Assembly (NCBI RefSeq): GCF_002777975.1
Contig: NZ_NGVS01000014.1
Coordinates: 78,198 to 142,197 of the forward strand
DNA: 64,000 nt
Source: Shewanella carassii
Lineage (GTDB): Bacteria > Pseudomonadota > Gammaproteobacteria > Enterobacterales > Shewanellaceae
Reading direction: 5' to 3'
Positions 27,948-35,688 of the stretch are shown here, piece after piece. The position numbers and the translations under genes are program-made. The notes under the pieces are model-generated. The model was not told the DNA's origin, did no database searches, and was given only the letters and a program-made list of their open reading frames with translations. Position 1 is the first letter of the stretch; every line of letters starts with the position of its first letter.

Positions 27948-29624
27948 GTGAACAATAGTGTGAGCAATAATTCCGCCCAGCAAGCGCTGCGGCAGGTGCG
28001 TCGAGAGGTCAGCCAGCAGACTCAGATTCTGCAAAACCTGATCCCGCCGACCGTAAGTTACACCACAGAGGGAAATGTCCTGGTGATAGGCCCCGAGGAT
28101 CTGGCCCGGCTGGCGGCAGACAAACTGTCTGCCATGGCCGGTAGAGTGATCTTGGCCAATGAGCCGATCACCAGCCAGGAAGAGGCCCATCTAGAAGCCG
28201 TCATGGCTGCCGCCGAAGAGGTTGAGAGCTACTACAACAAGCTGATTGGTATCAAAGGCTTCCTCGGTCAATTCCAGGTGAGTGTCGAACACGACAACGG
28301 CGCTGCCGAGCTCAGTGTGGTTGCGCTGCGTAAGCCGCATTTTGACCTGATCCTCGACCTGAGCCGCGAGCCGCAAATTCAACTGGAAATGCTGCCACCC
28401 GGCTATTTCTATGTGGGGCAGGACCCGCAGAAACTGGCCGAAGCCTTGCAAGAGTTGCCTCAGATGATCGGCCAGTTCGACAAGCCACGCTATGTTAAGG
28501 TCAACGCCGATCTCTGTGCCCACAACCGCAACGGCAATAATGGTTGTAACCGCTGCCTCAACTTCTGTCCGGCCGATGCTATCAAGAGCGTGGCCAAGCA
28601 GATTGAGATAGACCCCTATCTGTGCCACGGCGCCGGCAGCTGTACCAATGCCTGCCCAACCGGGGCCATCGCCTACGACCAGCCAACCCCTCAGGCGCTG
28701 CATTCATACCTGAATAAGTTGATTTTCCGCTTCCGCGAGCAGGCCCAAACTGCGCCTGTGGTGCTGTTCCACGACATGGGACAGGGCGGCGCCTTGATCA
28801 ATGATGAGCTGCCGGGCGAAGTTCTGCCGGTCGCGCTGGAAGAAGTCACTGTGGCCAGCATGGATCACTGGATGGCTTCTCTGGCCTGGGGCGCACGCCA
28901 GGTGTTGATCCTTAACACCAGCGCTACGGCACCGACCCTAACCCAGATGCTCAAGGGCGAACTGGGGTTGGCCAACGCCATTTTGGATGAGATGGGACAG
29001 CCTCAAAGGATTCGGGTTATCGACGAAGCCGAGCTTGCCAATCTCTGGCCTATACTGGATGTGAGCATGGACTGGCCTGTGATTGTGCCTGCGGCGCTCA
29101 CTGAGGGGAACAAGCGCACCCAGCTGTATGCCGCTATCGACCATCTCAATGAGCAGGCAGCCAATGTAGATACCCAACTGGCCATGGGCAATATTCCCTA
29201 TGGCCTGGTGAATATCAATGCCGACAAGTGCACCCTGTGTATGTCCTGTGTCGCGACCTGTCCTACCCAGGCGCTGACCGACGGTGGTGACACACCAGCA
29301 CTGTATTTTGTCGAGCAGGATTGTGTGCAGTGTGGCCTGTGTGAGGCCGCCTGTCCGGAGAAGGTGATCAGCCTGACTCCTCAGGTCAATCTGGATAAGG
29401 CTGCACGGCAGCAGCGCCGGATCCTGAAAGAAGAAGCTCCGTTCGAATGTATTCGTTGTGGAGCACCGTTCGCGACCCAGTCTATGGTGCACCGGATGCT
29501 GGATATGGTCGGAAGCCACAGCGCCTTCAGCGCCAACATAGAGCGCTTGAAGATGTGTGGTGATTGTCGGGTGAAGGATATGTTTGAAGACATACTCCAG
29601 GATCCGGAAAAGCAACTGAGATAA
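27948..29624 (+). CDS. 4Fe-4S polyferredoxin-type protein of the fdh locus
   Basis: This 558-residue cytoplasmic iron-sulfur protein starts at a GTG preceded by AGGAACG. An N-terminal domain of about 180 residues precedes two pairs of ferredoxin motifs. The first pair is GCNRCLNFCPADAI with CHGAGSCTNACPTGAI (about residues 198-240). The second is CTLCMSCVATCPTQAL with CVQCGLCEAACPEKVI (about 427-480). A C-terminal cysteine cluster (CIRCGAPF, CGDCRVKD) may bind another metal. Homologues sit beside fdh genes, where they are thought to be accessory electron-transfer proteins. The exact partner is unknown. Confidence 0.85.
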   Translation: MNNSVSNNSAQQALRQVRREVSQQTQILQNLIPPTVSYTTEGNVLVIGPEDLARLAADKLSAMAGRVILANEPITSQEEAHLEAVMAAAEEVESYYNKLIGIKGFLGQFQVSVEHDNGAAELSVVALRKPHFDLILDLSREPQIQLEMLPPGYFYVGQDPQKLAEALQELPQMIGQFDKPRYVKVNADLCAHNRNGNNGCNRCLNFCPADAIKSVAKQIEIDPYLCHGAGSCTNACPTGAIAYDQPTPQALHSYLNKLIFRFREQAQTAPVVLFHDMGQGGALINDELPGEVLPVALEEVTVASMDHWMASLAWGARQVLILNTSATAPTLTQMLKGELGLANAILDEMGQPQRIRVIDEAELANLWPILDVSMDWPVIVPAALTEGNKRTQLYAAIDHLNEQAANVDTQLAMGNIPYGLVNINADKCTLCMSCVATCPTQALTDGGDTPALYFVEQDCVQCGLCEAACPEKVISLTPQVNLDKAARQQRRILKEEAPFECIRCGAPFATQSMVHRMLDMVGSHSAFSANIERLKMCGDCRVKDMFEDILQDPEKQLR

Positions 29625-29634
29625 GAGATCCGCT

Positions 29635-30291
29635 ATGACCGAAACAGTAAGAGAAGTATCAGAAAACGATCAGCTTAGAGCAGATATCTATCAGCTGCTG
29701 GCGGCGCTGCTGAGGCGCCACCCCAGCCCGGAATTGCTGAGTTTTCTTGGCGACCTCGAAGTCGATGCCAATGACGACAGTGACATGACCAAGGCCTGGT
29801 TGGCGCTCAAGTTGGCGGCCGTCCAGTTCGACAGTAATCAGTTGGAAGATGAGTATTTCAACATCTTCCTCGGCGTGGGTTCGGGGGAAATCCTGCCCTA
29901 TGGCAGCTGGTTTATGACAGGTTCGCTGATGGACAAGCCCTTGGCTTTGCTGCGTCAGGACCTGATGCAACTTGGCTTCGAGCGCGAAGAAAACGTCAAG
30001 GAGCCGGAAGATCATGTTGCCGCTCTGTGCGAGGTGATGAGCGTATTGCTGCTGGAGGCTCCGGCCCATCAGCAACTGGCCTTCTACCGCCGCCATATCG
30101 GCAGCTGGATCATACGTTTCTTCGATACCTTGTCCCGTTGTCCCTCCGCCGCGTTTTACGCCGTGGTGGCACAACTCGGCCGGGCCTTCTTTGAAACCGA
30201 AATCAATGAGTTTGAACAGCTGGTGCTGAGCACGCCCGTGGTGGAAACCCCGGCGGTACAGATCCAGCCCAAGGCCAGCGAGCTGGCCTGA
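29635..30291 (+). CDS. TorD/DmsD-type chaperone for formate dehydrogenase
   Basis: This 218-residue all-helical cytoplasmic chaperone is of the TorD/DmsD family, which binds twin-arginine signal peptides and helps insert molybdenum cofactor. The family core is clear at about residues 72-105: QLEDEYFNIFLGVGSGEILPYGSWF and SLMDKPLA. It lies ten bases after the polyferredoxin gene and just before two Tat-dependent Fdh subunits. The likely clients are therefore FdhX and FdhA of one or both clusters. Confidence 0.88.
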   Translation: MTETVREVSENDQLRADIYQLLAALLRRHPSPELLSFLGDLEVDANDDSDMTKAWLALKLAAVQFDSNQLEDEYFNIFLGVGSGEILPYGSWFMTGSLMDKPLALLRQDLMQLGFEREENVKEPEDHVAALCEVMSVLLLEAPAHQQLAFYRRHIGSWIIRFFDTLSRCPSAAFYAVVAQLGRAFFETEINEFEQLVLSTPVVETPAVQIQPKASELA

Positions 30292-30297
30292 GAATTT

Positions 30298-30341
30298 GCC
30301 CGTGGTAACACGGGCTAAAGCATGCGGGGGAGTTTCCCCCG
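30298..30341. other. Tandem intercistronic hairpins before fdhX1
   Basis: Two stems lie between the chaperone and fdhX1: GCCCGTG/CACGGGC (30298-30304 with 30309-30315) and CGGGGGA/TCCCCCG (30325-30331 with 30335-30341). Neither has a following T run. They may be an mRNA processing or attenuation point separating the low-level accessory genes from the structural genes. Confidence 0.5.
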
Positions 30342-30366
30342 TCTACCTTCAACACGAGGAGACACT

Positions 30367-30564
30367 ATGAAGAAGCAAGCTTCCGACATGGGTCGTCGTC
30401 AACTGCTCAAGGCATTGGCGATCGGCAGTGCGGCAGGCGCGGTTGCGACTGTCAGTGGTCAAGCCTTGGCGGCCAAGCCTGAAGCACCAGAAGTGCCAAA
30501 GGGTGAGGGCTACCGTGAGACTGACCATGTGCGCAATTATTACGCCTCATTGCGTAACAAATAA
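30367..30564 (+). CDS. fdhX1: Small Tat-signal formate dehydrogenase protein FdhX (copy 1)
   Basis: This 65-residue protein has a twin-arginine signal (MGRRQLLKALAIGSAAGA) and a short mature part ending YRETDHVRNYYASLRNK. It is the first gene of an fdhX-A-B-C cluster as described in Shewanella. The role of the small subunit is not well defined; it may be an extra periplasmic subunit or a maturation factor. The start at 30367 follows GAGGAG. Copy 2 at 35473 keeps the same layout and a similar C-terminus. Confidence 0.85.
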   Translation: MKKQASDMGRRQLLKALAIGSAAGAVATVSGQALAAKPEAPEVPKGEGYRETDHVRNYYASLRNK

Positions 30565-30582
30565 CGATAAGGAGAGTGTGTG

Positions 30583-33432
30583 ATGCGATTAACCCGCAAA
30601 ACAGACCAGGTCGCTGTGGCTGCAAAGCCCGCTCTGGGTCTGAATCGTCGTCAGTTCCTTAAGTCTGCCGGTTTGGCTACCGGTGGGATTGCCGCAGCGT
30701 CTATGCTGGGCGCAGGAATGATGCGTAAAGCCGAAGCCAAAGATGTTCCTCACGATGCACCCACTGAAGTGAAGCGTACTATCTGCTCTCACTGCTCAGT
30801 AGGTTGTGGTATCTACGCCGAAGTGCAAAACGGTGTTTGGACCGGGCAGGAGCCTGCCGTGGACCATCCATTCAACCGTGGTGGTCACTGTGCCAAGGGC
30901 GCGTCACTACGTGAGCACGGCCATGGTGAGAAACGTCTCAAGTATCCAATGAAACTCGAAGGCGGTAAGTGGAAGCGTCTCAGCTGGGAGCAGGCTATCA
31001 ATGAAGTCGGCGACAAGATGCTGAAGATCCGCGAAGAATCCGGCCCTGACTCTGTGTACTTCATGGGTAGTGCCAAGTTCTCCAACGAGCAGTCTTACCT
31101 GTACCGCAAACTCGCAGCCATGTGGGGCACCAACAACGTCGACCACTCGGCGCGTATTTGTCACTCTACCACTGTAGCCGGTGTGGCCAACACCTGGGGC
31201 TATGGTGCGCAAACCAACTCCTTCAACGATATGCACAATGCCAAGTGCATGCTGTTTATCGGCTCTAACCCCAGTGAAGCTCACCCTGTGGCGATGCAAC
31301 ACATTCTGGTAGGTAAAGAGCGCGGTGCCAAAGTCATAGTGGTTGATCCACGTTTCACCCGTACTGCAGCCAAGTCTGACGAGTACGTGCATATCCGTCC
31401 CGGTACCGACATTCCTTTCATCTACGGCCTGCTGTGGCATATCTTCGAAAATGGCTGGGAAGATCAGAGCTTTATCGATCAGCGTGTCTACGGCATGGAA
31501 CGTATCCGCGAAGAGGTGAAGAAGTACAACCCTGCCGAGGTTGAGCATGTTGCCGGTGTCGGTGAGGCTCAGATGCGCCGTGTCGCCAAGATGATGGCCG
31601 AGCACAAGCCTGGCACTATCGTTTGGTGTATGGGTGGTACTCAGCACCACGTAGGTAACGCCAATACCCGTGCTTACTGTATCCTGCAGTTGGCTCTGGG
31701 TAACATGGGTGTTTCCGGTGGCGGTACCAACATCTTCCGTGGTCACGACAACGTACAGGGCGCCACTGACTTTGGTCTGCTGTTCGATAACCTGCCTGGT
31801 TACTATGGTCTGACTTCCGGCGCCTGGGCGCACTGGTGCAATGTGTGGGATCTGGATCCTGCCTGGGTCAGCAGCCGTTTCGATCAAGGCGAGTATTTGG
31901 GCCAGAAGCCACAGACTTCAGCCGGTATCCCTTGTTCCCGCTGGCACGACGGTGTGTTGGAAGACAAGAACAAGATTGCCCAGAAAGATAATATCCGTCT
32001 GGCCTTCTTCTGGGGTCAGTCTGTCAACACCGAAACCCGTGGCCGTGAGGTGCGTGAAGCACTGAACAAGATGGACACTGTGGTCGTCGTTGACCCATTC
32101 CCAACCATGGCCGGTGTTATGCACCAGCGTAAGGATGGCGTCTACCTGCTGCCTGCCGCGACTCAGTTCGAAACCTATGGTTCTGTGTCAGCTTCCAACC
32201 GTTCACTGCAGTGGCGTTCTCAGGTCATTGACCCTCTGTTCGAGTCGCTGCCTGACCATGTGATCATGTACAAGTTGGCCAAGAAGTGGGGCGTTGAGAA
32301 AGAGTTCTGTAAGCACATCAAGGTCAACGGTGAAGAGCCGCTGGTTGAAGATGTCACCCGCGAGTTCAACCGCGGTATGTGGACCATAGGTTACACAGGT
32401 CAGAGCCCTGAGCGTCTGAAGATGCACCAAGAAAACTGGGGTACCTTCGACTTTGATACCCTCGAAGCACCCGGCGGCCCAGCCAAGGGTGAAACTTATG
32501 GTCTGCCATGGCCATGTTGGGGCACGCCTGAGATGAAACATCCAGGTACCCAAATCCTCTATCGTACCGACCGTGAAGTCCGCTACGGTGGTGGTAACTT
32601 CCGTGCCCGTTACGGTGTTGAGCACAATGGCAACAACATACTTGCCGAAGGTTCCTTCTCCAAAGGCAGTGAGATTCAGGATGGTTACCCTGAGTTTACC
32701 GACAAGATGCTCAAGCAGCTGGGTTGGTGGGATGACCTGACCGAAGAAGAGAAGAAACACGCCGAAGGCAAAAACTGGAAAACCGATATTTCCGGTGGTA
32801 TTCAGCGCGTGGCCATAGCTCACGGCTGTATCCCTTATGGTAACGCCAAGGCCCGTTGTATCGTATGGAACTTCCCGGACGACATTCCGTTGCACCGTGA
32901 ACCTCTATACACGCCTCGTCGTGACCTGGTCGCCAAGTACCCCACCTACGAAGACCGTATGGTGGCGCGTCTGCCGACCCTGTACAAGTCAATTCAGGAC
33001 AAGGACTTCTCCAAAGACTTCCCGCTGGCACTGACCTCTGGTCGTCTGGTGGAATATGAAGGCGGTGGTGAAGAAACCCGTTCCAACCCTTGGTTGGCCG
33101 AGTTGCAGCAAGAGATGTTTATCGAGATCAGCCCAGGCGATGCTGCCGACCGCGGTCTACGCGATGGCGATGATGTTTGGGTACACAGCCCAGAAGGCGC
33201 CAAGATCAAGGTCAAGGCCATGGTTACGCCAAGGGTGATCAACGGTGAATGTTTCATGCCGTACCACTTCGCCGGTATCTTCGAAGGCGAGAGCCTGGTG
33301 AAGAACTATCCGGAAGGTACTGTACCTTACGTTCAGGGTGAATCGGCCAACACGGTTCTGACTTACGGCTATGATGTGGTGACACAGATGCAGGAAACCA
33401 AATCCAGCCTGTGCCAGATCACCAAAGCCTAA
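30583..33432 (+). CDS. fdhA1: Formate dehydrogenase catalytic subunit, Cys type (copy 1)
   Basis: This 949-residue Mo/W-bisMGD enzyme oxidises formate to CO2 in the periplasm. Features are a Tat signal (R22-R23, NRRQFLKSAG), a 4Fe-4S motif with C68, C71, C75 and C103, and the molybdopterin domains. The active-site ligand is Cys193 in RICHSTTVAG, where E. coli FdhG has selenocysteine; the adjacent histidine is kept. The ATG at 30583 follows GGAGA. It belongs with FdhB1 (electron wire) and FdhC1 (membrane cytochrome b), feeding the quinone pool. Several stretches are identical in DNA to copy 2. Confidence 0.97.
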   Translation: MRLTRKTDQVAVAAKPALGLNRRQFLKSAGLATGGIAAASMLGAGMMRKAEAKDVPHDAPTEVKRTICSHCSVGCGIYAEVQNGVWTGQEPAVDHPFNRGGHCAKGASLREHGHGEKRLKYPMKLEGGKWKRLSWEQAINEVGDKMLKIREESGPDSVYFMGSAKFSNEQSYLYRKLAAMWGTNNVDHSARICHSTTVAGVANTWGYGAQTNSFNDMHNAKCMLFIGSNPSEAHPVAMQHILVGKERGAKVIVVDPRFTRTAAKSDEYVHIRPGTDIPFIYGLLWHIFENGWEDQSFIDQRVYGMERIREEVKKYNPAEVEHVAGVGEAQMRRVAKMMAEHKPGTIVWCMGGTQHHVGNANTRAYCILQLALGNMGVSGGGTNIFRGHDNVQGATDFGLLFDNLPGYYGLTSGAWAHWCNVWDLDPAWVSSRFDQGEYLGQKPQTSAGIPCSRWHDGVLEDKNKIAQKDNIRLAFFWGQSVNTETRGREVREALNKMDTVVVVDPFPTMAGVMHQRKDGVYLLPAATQFETYGSVSASNRSLQWRSQVIDPLFESLPDHVIMYKLAKKWGVEKEFCKHIKVNGEEPLVEDVTREFNRGMWTIGYTGQSPERLKMHQENWGTFDFDTLEAPGGPAKGETYGLPWPCWGTPEMKHPGTQILYRTDREVRYGGGNFRARYGVEHNGNNILAEGSFSKGSEIQDGYPEFTDKMLKQLGWWDDLTEEEKKHAEGKNWKTDISGGIQRVAIAHGCIPYGNAKARCIVWNFPDDIPLHREPLYTPRRDLVAKYPTYEDRMVARLPTLYKSIQDKDFSKDFPLALTSGRLVEYEGGGEETRSNPWLAELQQEMFIEISPGDAADRGLRDGDDVWVHSPEGAKIKVKAMVTPRVINGECFMPYHFAGIFEGESLVKNYPEGTVPYVQGESANTVLTYGYDVVTQMQETKSSLCQITKA

Positions 33433-33459
33433 CCGTACTTGATGAGGAGATAAGCCATT

Positions 33460-34056
33460 ATGGCAGTCATGAAATTCTTATGTGACACCAAGCGCTGCAT
33501 CGAGTGTAACGGTTGCGTCACAGCCTGTAAAAACGAAAACGACTCCGCGCTTGAGTGGGGTATCCAGCGTCGCCGCGTGGTAACCATCAATGATGGTCAG
33601 CCCGGTGAAGCGTCCATTTCAGTTGCCTGTATGCATTGTACCGACGCGCCTTGTATGGCGGTTTGTCCTGCAGACTGCTTCTACCGCACTGACGATGGCA
33701 TAGTGCTACACAATAAAGATACCTGTATCGGTTGTGGCTACTGCTTCTATGCCTGTCCTTTCGGGGCGCCTCAGTTCCCGAAAAAGACCGCCTTCGGCAG
33801 TCGCGGCAAGATGGATAAGTGTACTTTCTGTGCCGGTGGTCCAGAGGAAAACTTCTCTGAAGCCGAGCGCAAGAAGTATGGTGCCAACCGTATCGCCGAA
33901 GGTAAGCTGCCTATGTGTGCCGAGCTTTGCTCCACCAAGGCGCTGCTGGCCGGTGACGCGGAAGTGGTATCCAATATCTATCGTGAGCGGATGGCCGCCC
34001 GGGGTAACCCTGATGTCATTTGGGGCTACAATCCCAAGACCGGTGAGATCAACTGA
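33460..34056 (+). CDS. fdhB1: Formate dehydrogenase iron-sulfur subunit (copy 1)
   Basis: This 198-residue electron-transfer subunit binds four 4Fe-4S clusters. The motifs in order are CDTKRCIECNGCVTACKNEN, CMHCTDAPCMAVCP, CIGCGYCFYACPFGAPQFP and CTFCAGG with a later CAELC. It has no export signal and no C-terminal membrane anchor, so it should be carried across the membrane with FdhA. It differs from copy 2 mainly in a longer C-terminus (NPDVIWGYNPKTGEIN). GAGGAGA precedes the start. Confidence 0.95.
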   Translation: MAVMKFLCDTKRCIECNGCVTACKNENDSALEWGIQRRRVVTINDGQPGEASISVACMHCTDAPCMAVCPADCFYRTDDGIVLHNKDTCIGCGYCFYACPFGAPQFPKKTAFGSRGKMDKCTFCAGGPEENFSEAERKKYGANRIAEGKLPMCAELCSTKALLAGDAEVVSNIYRERMAARGNPDVIWGYNPKTGEIN

Positions 34057-34065
34057 GACAGAGCG

Positions 34066-34087
34066 AGGGTGGGCTAAGGCCCACCCT
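34066..34087 (+). other. Hairpin between fdhB1 and fdhC1
   Basis: AGGGTGGGC at 34066-34074 pairs with GCCCACCCT at 34079-34087, loop TAAG, with no T run. A hairpin occupies the same place in the second cluster (39157-39179), so it is probably a conserved stoichiometry or mRNA-stability element. Confidence 0.6.
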
Positions 34088-34101
34088 GACGAGGAGTGAC
34101 T

Positions 34102-35100
34102 ATGTTAATCAAATCACTGCGCAGTCTGTTCGCTCTGCTGGTATTGGTTGCCGGGCTGGGGTTTGCTTCCACAGCCATGGCCGCCGATGAACAGTCGAGC
34201 CAGCAACAGGCGCAAACCAGTGAGGCCGATCTTTGGCGCGCGGTAAAATCCGGTGAATCCGGCTATACCACAGCCAAAGGGGTTGAAACCGGCGTGCTGA
34301 TCAACGTGGCCGGCAACCAGGGCAAGGAGCTGCGCAATCAGTACCTGACACCCGTTATGGCAATAGCCGTAGTCGGCGTGTTTGGGGCGTTCGTGCTCTT
34401 TTACCTGGTGAATGGACCATCCAAACTGCACCATGGTTTTTCCGGCAAGTTGGTGTTCCGCTGGAGTAAGGCGGACCTGATCATCCACTGGGTAGTGGCG
34501 ATCAGCTGTCTTATCCTGATCTTCACCGGCCTCAACATCATGTTGGGCAAGCATGTGCTGCAACCCTATGTCAGTGGCGATATTTGGGCGGCACTGATCT
34601 ATGGCTCCAAGACGATCCACGATTGGGTCGGGCCGCTGTTTATCGTCTCCTGGGCGGTACTGGTGGTGAAATGGATGCCGGATCAGCTGTTCAAGAGCTA
34701 TGACCTCAAGTGGTTCATGCTGGTGGGAGGCTACATCAACTTCGGTCCCTTCAAGGGTAAGCACCCGGATTCGGGTTTTGCCAACGCCGGTGAGAAGATG
34801 TGGTTCTGGACCCTGGCCATTTTCGGTCTGTTTATCAGCATTTCCGGCATCATGATGGTGTTGCCTAACCTGGATTTGCCCCGTGAAGCCTCGATGGCAG
34901 CGTTGTTGGTGCATGGTATCAGTGCAATTCTGATCATCGCCTTCACCATAGTGCATATCTGGATGGCAACCGTACTGTCTGAGGGCGGTATGGAGTGCAT
35001 GAAGTCAGGTTACTGTGATGAAAACTGGGCGATGCAGCACCACAATGTCTGGTACGACGAAATCAAGGCCAACGGTACGCTCAAATATCGAGATAATTGA
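34102..35100 (+). CDS. fdhC1: Formate dehydrogenase cytochrome b subunit (copy 1)
   Basis: This 332-residue membrane subunit is of the FdhC/FdoI type. It has a cleavable signal peptide (to about AMAAD, residue 27), a periplasmic segment, and then at least four membrane helices carrying the haem-ligating histidines (SKADLIIHWVVAISCLIL, IHDWVGPLF, LVHGISAILIIAFTIVHIW). It passes electrons from FdhB to quinone. The ATG at 34102 is chosen from GAGGAG spacing. A terminator follows directly, closing the first cluster. Confidence 0.94.
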   Translation: MLIKSLRSLFALLVLVAGLGFASTAMAADEQSSQQQAQTSEADLWRAVKSGESGYTTAKGVETGVLINVAGNQGKELRNQYLTPVMAIAVVGVFGAFVLFYLVNGPSKLHHGFSGKLVFRWSKADLIIHWVVAISCLILIFTGLNIMLGKHVLQPYVSGDIWAALIYGSKTIHDWVGPLFIVSWAVLVVKWMPDQLFKSYDLKWFMLVGGYINFGPFKGKHPDSGFANAGEKMWFWTLAIFGLFISISGIMMVLPNLDLPREASMAALLVHGISAILIIAFTIVHIWMATVLSEGGMECMKSGYCDENWAMQHHNVWYDEIKANGTLKYRDN

Positions 35101-35124
35101 GCCCTTGAGCTGATTTAAGACTGC

Positions 35125-35154
35125 AAACACCCCGGCTTGCCGGGGTGTTTTTTT
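35125..35154 (+). terminator. Terminator of fdh cluster 1
   Basis: AAACACCCCGG at 35125-35135 pairs with CCGGGGTGTTT at 35140-35150, loop CTTG, followed by a T run. Confidence 0.92.
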
Positions 35155-35184
35155 ATGATCTGTTTTTTAACATTCTTTTCCTCG

Positions 35185-35207
35185 AAATGTCGTCAAGAGT
35201 GACATTT
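35185..35207. promoter_or_regulatory. Inverted repeat upstream of fdh cluster 2
   Basis: AAATGTC at 35185-35191 and GACATTT at 35201-35207, separated by nine bases, form a dyad about 270 bases upstream of fdhX2. It may be an activator site. No known consensus was matched with confidence. Confidence 0.35.
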
Positions 35208-35472
35208 TTCAACTCCGCTTATCGCTGAAAGTTTGAAGCAGTTAACGCTTTGAACAGCCGTTCCCATGGGGCTTACATCCAAACTGTCCCAGATCAAAAC
35301 CACCTTACTAACAAAGCCTTATATTGCTCATGCTGATAGAAGGATTCTATTCATATTTAACGGATTTTTTACCTTTTTTGCGCATGGGAATAACTTGGAT
35401 TGTCTAAGGGCTCAAGTGCACGAAAGAGGGTTGTATCACCCGCAGCGTGGGTGAAAATTATCAGGAGCAAAA

Positions 35473-35670
35473 ATGAAAGACCAGAAGCCAGATCTGAACC
35501 GCAGATCCCTGCTGAAGGCTATCACCATAGGCAGTGCCGCGGGTGCCGCGATTGCTGCCACCGGAGTGAGTGCCGCTCAGGCCAGTGAAACTGTTGAAGC
35601 GAAATCCGAGAACACGGGTTATCACGAAACAGCGCATATCCGCAGCTATTACAACAGTCTGCGTAGCTAA
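35473..35670 (+). CDS. fdhX2: Small Tat-signal formate dehydrogenase protein FdhX (copy 2)
   Basis: This 65-residue paralogue of FdhX1 has a twin-arginine-type signal (NRRSLLKAITIGSAAGA) and a short mature part ending YHETAHIRSYYNSLRS. The matching end in copy 1 (YRETDHVRNYYASLRNK) shows which mature residues are conserved: Y-x-E-T-x-H-x-R-x-Y-Y-x-S-L-R. The ATG at 35473 follows CAGGAG. It opens the second fdhXABC cluster, 18 bases before fdhA2. Confidence 0.85.
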   Translation: MKDQKPDLNRRSLLKAITIGSAAGAAIAATGVSAAQASETVEAKSENTGYHETAHIRSYYNSLRS

Positions 35671-35688
35671 TCCAGGAGATCTCAAGCG

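Larger units (their letters stand above)
35101..35472. other. Intergenic region between fdh clusters
   Basis: These 372 bases hold the terminator of cluster 1 and presumably the promoter of cluster 2. An inverted repeat AAATGTC-N9-GACATTT lies at 35185-35207 and could be a regulator site. A 62-codon frame at 35266-35454 lacks a ribosome binding site and is probably not a gene. Confidence 0.5.

Noticed and set aside
35266..35454. 62-codon frame between the fdh clusters
   Set aside because: No ribosome binding site and random-looking composition; the region is better explained as promoter DNA.
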